Source: Aquabacterium olei (lineage in GTDB: Bacteria > Pseudomonadota > Gammaproteobacteria > Burkholderiales > Burkholderiaceae_C). From it: DNA of 64,000 nucleotides. Positions 59,201 to 64,000 of the stretch are shown piece after piece (position 1 is the first letter of the stretch; the number at the start of each line of letters is the position of its first letter). The stretch lies in the NCBI RefSeq assembly GCF_003100395.1, contig NZ_CP029211.1:62001-126000 (forward strand), written 5' to 3'. Made by a program: the position numbers and the translations under genes. Under the pieces are notes generated by a model that searched no databases, was not told the origin of the DNA, and saw nothing but the letters and a program-made list of their open reading frames with translations.

Positions 59201-62200
59201 TGCCTCGGTGGCTGCGGGGGCGCGGCTGGAAGGCCGGCTGAGCATCGCCTCGTCGGTGGCCGCACCCAGCGCGCTGAAGGCAGCGCATGTGGTGATGGAC
59301 GCGGCGGGCGCGCTGTCGGTGAACCCGGGCACGGCCATCCAGGCCAGGGCCATGAGCGTCGCCGCCGGGCAGATCGCCATTGGCGACGCCACCGCAGACC
59401 CCGGTCTGGTGCTGGCCGGCGGCCTGCTTGAGAGCGTCAACGCCGCCGAACGCGCGCAGATGCGCAGCTACGGTGCCATGCAGTTCGCGGCGAATGCGAG
59501 CCTGGGCAGCGCGAAGACGGCCCGGTTGACACTCGACGCCCCGGCCCTCGTCGGCCAGGGGGGCGACATCACCGTGCGCGCCGGCGAGGTGGTGCTCCGC
59601 AACACCACCGGGCGCGCGGCGCCGGCCGACCTGACCGGCGCCGGGCGACTGCGCCTCGAGGCCACCCCGGCCTTGTCGGATGTCCGCACGGGCGGACTCA
59701 TCGTCGGGGCCGGGCCGGTGCGCCTGGCGGCCGAGTCGGTCACGCTGGCGAGCCAGGGCGATCTGGTGTTCGACGGCCGCGGCAAGCAGACCAACAGCCT
59801 GTCCTCCCAGGGCGACCTGACGCTGAGCGCGGCCCGGGTGACGGCGCTCTCGGGCGGAACGCATCAGGCCCGGGCCGATGGCGTTCTGCGCGTGGAGAAG
59901 GCAGCGGGCTCGCGCACGCTGGGTGAGACCACGGGCCTGGGCGCGGCGCTCACCCTGTCCGGCACGCGGGTTGAACAGCACGGCCGCGTGGAGGTGGCTT
60001 CGGGCAAACTGGAGATCGAAGGCCGCGGCGCGACCGACAGCGCCCGGACCGTGGTGCTGGGCAAGGGCTCGGTGACCCGTGCCGCGGGGACCGTCGTCCA
60101 GGCGGGCCGCACGTGGGCGGCCAGCTCGGCCGGCGGCGATGTGCGCATCCGCGCGGCTTCGGGCGACATCGAGGTGTTGGGTCAGATCGATGTGTCCGCC
60201 GGCGGGATCCCCGTGCACGACGGCACCGGCAAGGTGGTGGGCTGGAAGACGGCCTCCGCGTCCGACAGCGCGAAGGCCGCCGGCACGATCGAACTCAGCG
60301 CACCCACCGAGACCGGTCGCGTGGTGTTCGGCGCTGACGCCGCCCTGCTGGGCCGTGCCAGCACCGACACGCTCAGTGGCCAGCTGATCGTCGACGCAGG
60401 CCGTGTTGCCGAAGCGGCCCAGGCCAGCGCCGCGGCCGGTGTGCGCGGCACGCTGGACCGCCTGGCCGAACTGAGCAACGAAGGGGGAATGCACGGTGCG
60501 GTCACGGCCCGCCTGCGCGGTACCGAGGATCAGAGCCTGCACACGGCCATGAAGGCCGTTCGCACGCGCATTTCGGTGGATCAGCGCAGCCTCACGCTGG
60601 GCGGCGACGCCCTCATCGACGCCCGGGCGCCGCAAGGCGGGATGGTGCAGTTGTCGGCGCGTGGCCTGACGCTGGAAGAGGGCGCGCGCATCCAGGCCGC
60701 GTCGAGCCGAGCCGGCGCACAAGGCGGCGACGTGCTGCTGTCGGCAACCACCGGCACGCGCGTGATCTCGACCGTCGACCCCGACACGGGTGAAACGACC
60801 CTGAGCACCGTGACGGACCCCGGTGTGCTGGATCTGCGCGCAGGCGCCACCGTGGACGCTGGGACAGGGCGCATCGTGCTGCGCGCCGAGCGGGACGACA
60901 ACGAACTGGCCGCCGCAGTGGCGCTCGCCACCGACGCGGCGGCGCAGGCTGGCGAGGGCAGCGATCCGGTGCTGGATGCCGAAGCCATGGCCCGCGCGCT
61001 CCGCATGGCGCCGGTGCAAGCCACATTGAAAGCGGGCGAAGTGCTGGTCGAGTCGGCCCGCGTGTACGAACGCAACGACAGCGGCGAGGCCTACACCGGC
61101 ATCCGCGCGGCAGCCAGCAGCGGCACGCTGCTGGGCCAGCGTGACCTCAGCACGCATGCGGCCGAGTTCCTGGGTTCACGCGATGTGGTGATGCGCTCGC
61201 TGGGCCTGTTGGGCCAGGCGCAACTGCGTGCAGGCGTCGAAGTGCGTGCGGCCGGCGATCTGACCGTGTCCAGCGACTGGAACATGTGGCGCGCCGACCG
61301 CGCGGACGACCCCACCCTGGCGCCCCTCATGCTGACCCTCCGCGCTGGCGGACACCTGCGCATCCATGGCAGCCTGAGTGACGGCTTCACGACCGCCGCT
61401 GCCACGGGCAGCGTCGCATCGGGCGATGCGGCGTCCTTCCGGCTCACGGCCGGCGCGGATCTGAATGCGTCCGACCTGTTGGCCGTGCAGCACGCAGCGA
61501 CCGAGGCCGACCTCACTGTGGCGGCCGGCAAGGTGGTGCGCACGACGACCGGTTCCATCGAGATGGCCGCTGCGCACGACGTCGTGCTGGCGCCGGGAAC
61601 CGGCACCACGCCCGTGCAGGGGCTGGTGTATGTCGCGGGGCGCCCAGTCGATCTGCCGGCCGACCAGGTGGCGGCCGCGCCAGACGTGACAGCCATGGGC
61701 TACACCCACCGCGGGGGTCGACTGGAGGTCCACGCAGGCCGGAACATCGCGTCTGCCGCCCCGGTTCAGCTGCCGAGCAACTGGCTGCTGCACGCGGGGG
61801 TGATGGCCGACGACGGCAGCGTGGGCCTGGGCGCATGGGCCAGCTACCTTCCTGCCTTCCGCCAGGGGCTGGGCTCGTTTGGCGGGGGCAACGTGCACGT
61901 CTCTGCGGGCGGCGACATCGTCAACCTCGGCGTCGTGGCGCCCACGTCGGCACGTCATGTGCAGACCTGGGGCACCAGCGCAGAGGGAGAGGCCGTGCCT
62001 GGCACCCCCACGCTCGACCTGCGCAATGGCGGTGACGTGACGGTGCAGGCCGGGGGCGACATCCGGGGCGGCATCTACCTGCTGGGCCGGGGTGAAGGCC
62101 GGCTGGAAGCAGGCGGCGCCTTCACGACCGGCACCAACGTGAAGCCCGACGTGCCCGGGCAGGGCGCCATCCTCGCCCTGATGGATGGCCACTGGTCGCT

Positions 62201-64000
62201 GCAGGCACGCACCGGGCTGGAAGTCGCCGCGGTCTACAACCCCACGGCCCTGTCATCGCCCTCGGCCACGCGGATGCCCACCGAAAGTGCGGCCTCCTTC
62301 TTCACGTACGGCAGCGACAGCGGCGTGCGGCTGTCCAGCGCCGCGGGTGATGTCGTGTGGAATGCGGAAGGCGCCTTCTCGTCGTTCGAGACGCTGGTGG
62401 GCACGGCCACCCGGCCCACCACGGTACAGGGCTACTTCAACTACCTGCATGGCAGTGGCCAACTCATGCCGGCCGCAGACCGCGTGACCCGGTCGCTGGC
62501 GGTGAGCAACCGCCTGGCGCAAGTGGCGCCGCCCACCGTGCAGGTCAGCGCCCTGGACGGTGCAGTCAAACTGCTGACATCGGAGCTGTACGCGCTGTGG
62601 CTCTTCCCATCCGCCACGGGCAACCTGAGCGTCTATGCGGGCCACGACCTCGCCATCACTGGCGGCAGCCGAGGCGTCATCATGCTGGACGGCGACCCGG
62701 CACGCTGGCCGAGCGTCAGCCGCCCTGCCCTGGAAACCGGTTGGACGGACGGTGCCTACGCCACCTTGCGCCCGGCTGAACTCGGCCTGGCGGGTGACAA
62801 CCGCAAGCTCTCGGTCGACACCCTTTACAGCAGCACCCTGCACCAGAACGATGCCCTGCCCGCCACGCTGTACGCGGGGGGCAGCATCACCACCGACACG
62901 CGGCTGACCGTGCCCAAGGCTGCGGTGGTGGAAGCCGGTGGGGACATCGTGGACCTCAGCTTTGCCGGTCAGCATTTCCACGAGACCGACGTCACGCTGA
63001 TCAAGGCGGGCGGCCGCATCGTGGGACGCGACAACACGCCCAGCGACCGCGACAGCGGCATGATCCAGCTTGCCGGGCCGGGTGAACTGCAGGTCGAAGC
63101 CGGGACCGACCTCGACCTGCGCACGGCGGGCGGCATCCAGACCATTGGCAACCTGCCGGGCAGCTACTACGGCATCTCGGCCTTCAACGTCGGCAACGCC
63201 GCCTTGCCGGACACCGGGGCCAGCGTGCGCGTCAGCGCGGGCATGAACCGGCGTGTCGACGTGGACGCCCTGATGCAACGCTACCTTGCCTCCGACCCGC
63301 AAGCACAGGTGGCGCTGGTGAACCATGTGCGTGGCGTGCTGGCCCTGCCCGCGAGCCAGCTTCCAGATCTAAGCGGCCTCGTGGGCACCGAGTTGCGGAC
63401 GGCATTGGCATCGGCCTTCCCGGCGGCGCTGCAGTACTACAGGCAGTTCAGTCAGGCTCATCAACTGAGCTTCGCCGAGGCGCTGGTCGACCGCGCATTT
63501 GTGGCCCGCTACGTGGCCCCGGGCCAGGCGTACGCCGACGCGTGGGCAGTCCGTGCCAGCGCGCTCGGGCTGGACCCGGCCCGCACCGAAGGCACGGCCT
63601 TCCAGCAGTTCAAGGACGAGATCCTGATGGGCGAGGTACGCCGGCTGGGCCAGCAGGCGGTCGAACTGGCCGACTCGACCGATCCGGCCGAGAACCAGCG
63701 CCGCAAGGCACAACGTGAGGCGCTGTGGGCCCAGGTCGACGAGGCCACCAGCCTGGCCGGACTGGGTGCCGGCTTCCATTTCGACGGCGACATCAACCTG
63801 GCTTCGAGCAAGATCCACACCCTGGCGGATGGCAACCTGTTGTCGGGGGGCGCCGACCTCTTCGCGCCCGGTGGGCAGATCCTGGTGGGCTACTCTTCCT
63901 CGACGCCGACCGACCGGGACAACGCGGCCACGCGCGGCCTGGTGGCCTACAACGGCGGCAGCATCCGCGCATTGGCCGACGCCGACTTCCAGGTCAACAC
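53298..64000 (+). CDS. Giant filamentous-haemagglutinin-like TpsA exoprotein (runs off the right edge)
   Basis: An uninterrupted frame of 3,567 codons without a stop before the window edge. It starts with an extended signal peptide (MNKHVHRLVFDRRRSMCV, then a long hydrophobic core near LGGAAAVVLAACAW), as in large TPS substrates. Residues of about 90-230 form the TPS domain (RIDQFDDRVIINWDTFDIG, then NQASVILGRI and LLQNQNGILFGPTARV), which TpsB recognises. The rest is a repetitive beta-helix composition rich in Gly, Ala, Val and Asp, with many repeats of the kind 'GxLxVxAGxDLxV'. It is presumably an adhesin or contact-dependent effector; the C-terminal function cannot be seen. Confidence 0.93.
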   Translation, partial: MNKHVHRLVFDRRRSMCVPAAEHARSAGKSASGQCRARRGAPCLGGAAAVVLAACAWDPFGAHAAGGMPLSTLIPRSPTVMADKAAAGRPMANLPQRFRDFSGKTPGNPVDVNRFRIDTTDPRTMRIDQFDDRVIINWDTFDIGPGYTVRFVQPTGGSALNNIWDNQASVILGRIQANGEVLLQNQNGILFGPTARVDTQRFVATALKLADETFLKGIRSAQGGSTPTFGGTDQQDQGFVSVERGAEIKALAGGDVILVAPRVYNEGRIETPSGQTVMAAGQKVYLFSSTDAAQRGLWVTVDAFDPLVTPTRAGVNTVEQAATGTYTVRDGETVTNETGTTGLEQRINEVVADKGRINLVGMVVRQMGKLSATTAVKGQNGAILLHAVQSTTASADNVVNGNLGQLEIGAGSVTRVTPSEDSATQKDAETFYRSTVELFGKDIRIGAGALVEAVSGNLSIMAAATQQNPLFNGEGTATQEASLFIDRDVRLSVAGLRDVALPMSRNQLMLSLYQNELADTPVQRGGVLYRNQVYFDARKPVAVANVKGAYNLIERTARELSVRGGNLRVEADGALVVADGVKFDVSGGSKRYDAGQLLTSVLGRGAGTSVSLDQARPDVRYDRLISPGQLSGEAAPLSLASTAIQPRETSYVEGADAGWLSLKGSTLYIGAEIQADAVVGPLQLWGNPSGTTVSAADTTVRLNTKVSTELGRLATLIDKPHLYAAVRPLGGRVDIENTQGSVRLQADTAGGMPNLPDEDAGAASNWLAGLATETRVSAKMLQNSGASAVALKATHTSDAVPHDVNVDADVKLDLGASGSFLAASQGGGTVTMAGQVRAAGGTIALEAGQARASGTGEGNATGAGPGDVVVASTAVLDVSGGASARGAEGDGGQIAIKAGHSASVAEGALLDVSAALLRGAPSGTVKGDAGGINLQVNTAVPAGVPEDTVSGKLILAGTLRGFDFRRGGKLAIGGLRSLWIGEPTAQVPQALQSGLQIAPAFFSEGGFGTFTLQTKGDIVVADHTRIAPRLVNLSEPVSWSQINVGRAGPTGVAMAAETERVVLDDALRQPVSITLDASALKADVAMSNQPTGLNRGGSVTLGEGAVMDAGLGGSLTLRGSYRVDVHGALVAHGGDVTVGLGTDTVLHRVGSSPTNALELDPVGYLPDQAVQLHDTSLIDVSGAARVRAATVAGQTRLVGDVLGGGTVSLNPDAQRGWVLMDEGAVINLSGAQAALHTGVSRQATTVSAAAGTLNVSSLYGFYLGGTLIAHRPDASVAGGQFNARSVAGSIRDFQLQPDSVPGSAFPEQSVSEVGRIRVVGEGQTVSTDAAARTFGESQVSASGLLDSGFDRLSFTASERVVLGRDANLVARPADRAGHVPLRSVVLDAPVIAAEASASGTPNAVTVQAHHVSIGSARSADPALGMQPPGAATTGTAALTVNAGLIDWYGTHAFQGFANVALRATLSAKHEVGARRNGEIRLNGLGAGTTRPTAALLFDGHLELQAGNLYASTLTDARIEGTATSTLQTLNPQKGASSASPLSALGRLTLDAGTVNHAGTIDQPFGDIRITGTQVALQDGSRLSVSGEGLVVPVGFMLNGQRWLYGTSEAGVASSADAKAVLDLVDLHKDVTVDSPNLTVASSSRIQAQAGGDLLAWEFVEGVGGTKDTFNRAGVYAIVPGHTYEFAPYDTQTALTAAANGQPLSVGAQVRITSANGALPPGTYTLLPARYGILPGAVLVSTRTLVSDQPLATGLTRPDGSVLVSGFETAVGTNINGANRRNLALLLEPAATAAAQSRVDRVSINDFLSAQEGTRPASGGRVSLLSTQAFDWTASYQLKGGELDLSMGRSLVVGLAGTTRLEDGEVLVSAEALSRTEADSILLGGQREEVKGETVVTAKAEHIRFDGDVSTGELIAVARHSIDVAQGVSLTVDEGQHADTDVQRVVRVQGDGATLAVSHNKGLDVQRDLASVAAGARLEGRLSIASSVAAPSALKAAHVVMDAAGALSVNPGTAIQARAMSVAAGQIAIGDATADPGLVLAGGLLESVNAAERAQMRSYGAMQFAANASLGSAKTARLTLDAPALVGQGGDITVRAGEVVLRNTTGRAAPADLTGAGRLRLEATPALSDVRTGGLIVGAGPVRLAAESVTLASQGDLVFDGRGKQTNSLSSQGDLTLSAARVTALSGGTHQARADGVLRVEKAAGSRTLGETTGLGAALTLSGTRVEQHGRVEVASGKLEIEGRGATDSARTVVLGKGSVTRAAGTVVQAGRTWAASSAGGDVRIRAASGDIEVLGQIDVSAGGIPVHDGTGKVVGWKTASASDSAKAAGTIELSAPTETGRVVFGADAALLGRASTDTLSGQLIVDAGRVAEAAQASAAAGVRGTLDRLAELSNEGGMHGAVTARLRGTEDQSLHTAMKAVRTRISVDQRSLTLGGDALIDARAPQGGMVQLSARGLTLEEGARIQAASSRAGAQGGDVLLSATTGTRVISTVDPDTGETTLSTVTDPGVLDLRAGATVDAGTGRIVLRAERDDNELAAAVALATDAAAQAGEGSDPVLDAEAMARALRMAPVQATLKAGEVLVESARVYERNDSGEAYTGIRAAASSGTLLGQRDLSTHAAEFLGSRDVVMRSLGLLGQAQLRAGVEVRAAGDLTVSSDWNMWRADRADDPTLAPLMLTLRAGGHLRIHGSLSDGFTTAAATGSVASGDAASFRLTAGADLNASDLLAVQHAATEADLTVAAGKVVRTTTGSIEMAAAHDVVLAPGTGTTPVQGLVYVAGRPVDLPADQVAAAPDVTAMGYTHRGGRLEVHAGRNIASAAPVQLPSNWLLHAGVMADDGSVGLGAWASYLPAFRQGLGSFGGGNVHVSAGGDIVNLGVVAPTSARHVQTWGTSAEGEAVPGTPTLDLRNGGDVTVQAGGDIRGGIYLLGRGEGRLEAGGAFTTGTNVKPDVPGQGAILALMDGHWSLQARTGLEVAAVYNPTALSSPSATRMPTESAASFFTYGSDSGVRLSSAAGDVVWNAEGAFSSFETLVGTATRPTTVQGYFNYLHGSGQLMPAADRVTRSLAVSNRLAQVAPPTVQVSALDGAVKLLTSELYALWLFPSATGNLSVYAGHDLAITGGSRGVIMLDGDPARWPSVSRPALETGWTDGAYATLRPAELGLAGDNRKLSVDTLYSSTLHQNDALPATLYAGGSITTDTRLTVPKAAVVEAGGDIVDLSFAGQHFHETDVTLIKAGGRIVGRDNTPSDRDSGMIQLAGPGELQVEAGTDLDLRTAGGIQTIGNLPGSYYGISAFNVGNAALPDTGASVRVSAGMNRRVDVDALMQRYLASDPQAQVALVNHVRGVLALPASQLPDLSGLVGTELRTALASAFPAALQYYRQFSQAHQLSFAEALVDRAFVARYVAPGQAYADAWAVRASALGLDPARTEGTAFQQFKDEILMGEVRRLGQQAVELADSTDPAENQRRKAQREALWAQVDEATSLAGLGAGFHFDGDINLASSKIHTLADGNLLSGGADLFAPGGQILVGYSSSTPTDRDNAATRGLVAYNGGSIRALADADFQVN

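Overview
The window is high-GC, densely packed chromosomal DNA from a betaproteobacterium, most likely a Burkholderiales member of the Aquabacterium/Leptothrix/Ideonella type. This is inferred from the mix of a PEP-CTERM protein with an EpsA-type LuxR regulator, a phasin-like protein, ArsH, BcsA/BcsB, small lysine-rich 'MAKPN' and 'MPKGEQ' type proteins, and a very large two-partner-secretion exoprotein. Only one region (about 21.1-25.6 kb) looks foreign. I see no rRNA, tRNA or CRISPR array.

Layout. 1-4 kb: the 5' part of a sensor kinase gene and its HD-GYP response regulator, a VOC protein, DUF1810, small basic proteins and a LysE/RhtB exporter. 4-7 kb: an arsC-arsH-arsA operon with no pump or arsR in view. 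7-13.5 kb: a cellulose locus, with bcsA-bcsB-bcsS-like on the minus strand converging on bcsZ. 13.6-16.7 kb: katG and a protein of unknown function. 16.7-21.1 kb: a molybdate/LysR-type regulator divergent from a YdeP-like molybdopterin oxidoreductase plus fdhD.

21.1-25.6 kb is the most unusual part. Read on the minus strand it looks like the relic of an integron without a visible integrase. In order there is an attI-like sequence, a gene cassette encoding an EcsC-family protein whose stop codon lies inside its attC site, an IS110/IS1111-type element sitting inside that attC just before the GTTAGGC box, and the first 20 codons of a DUF2199 cassette. The DUF2199 fragment is cut by an IS3-family element, whose other end cuts a vapC toxin gene behind an intact vapB. 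The IS110 element carries a structured non-coding right end that could be its guide (bridge) RNA.

25.7-37.5 kb is ordinary housekeeping: an outer-membrane protein, a DMT transporter, Tag glycosylase, hemerythrin, phasin-like protein, GlgX, a UDG-family protein, an RRM protein, IF-1, a degenerate hybrid signalling protein, NhaA and a secreted GlpQ. 37.6-47 kb is one tightly overlapping operon for a type II secretion/type IV pilus-like machine (G, F, E, PilM/N/O/P-like, secretin, three further pseudopilin-like proteins). A well-formed Pho box sits between glpQ and this operon, which suggests induction by phosphate starvation. 47-53 kb: an EpsA-like LuxR regulator, an ankyrin protein, a PEP-CTERM protein and an unknown secreted protein. 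51.6 kb to the right edge: a two-partner-secretion pair, a TpsB transporter and a TpsA exoprotein of more than 3,560 residues that runs off the window.
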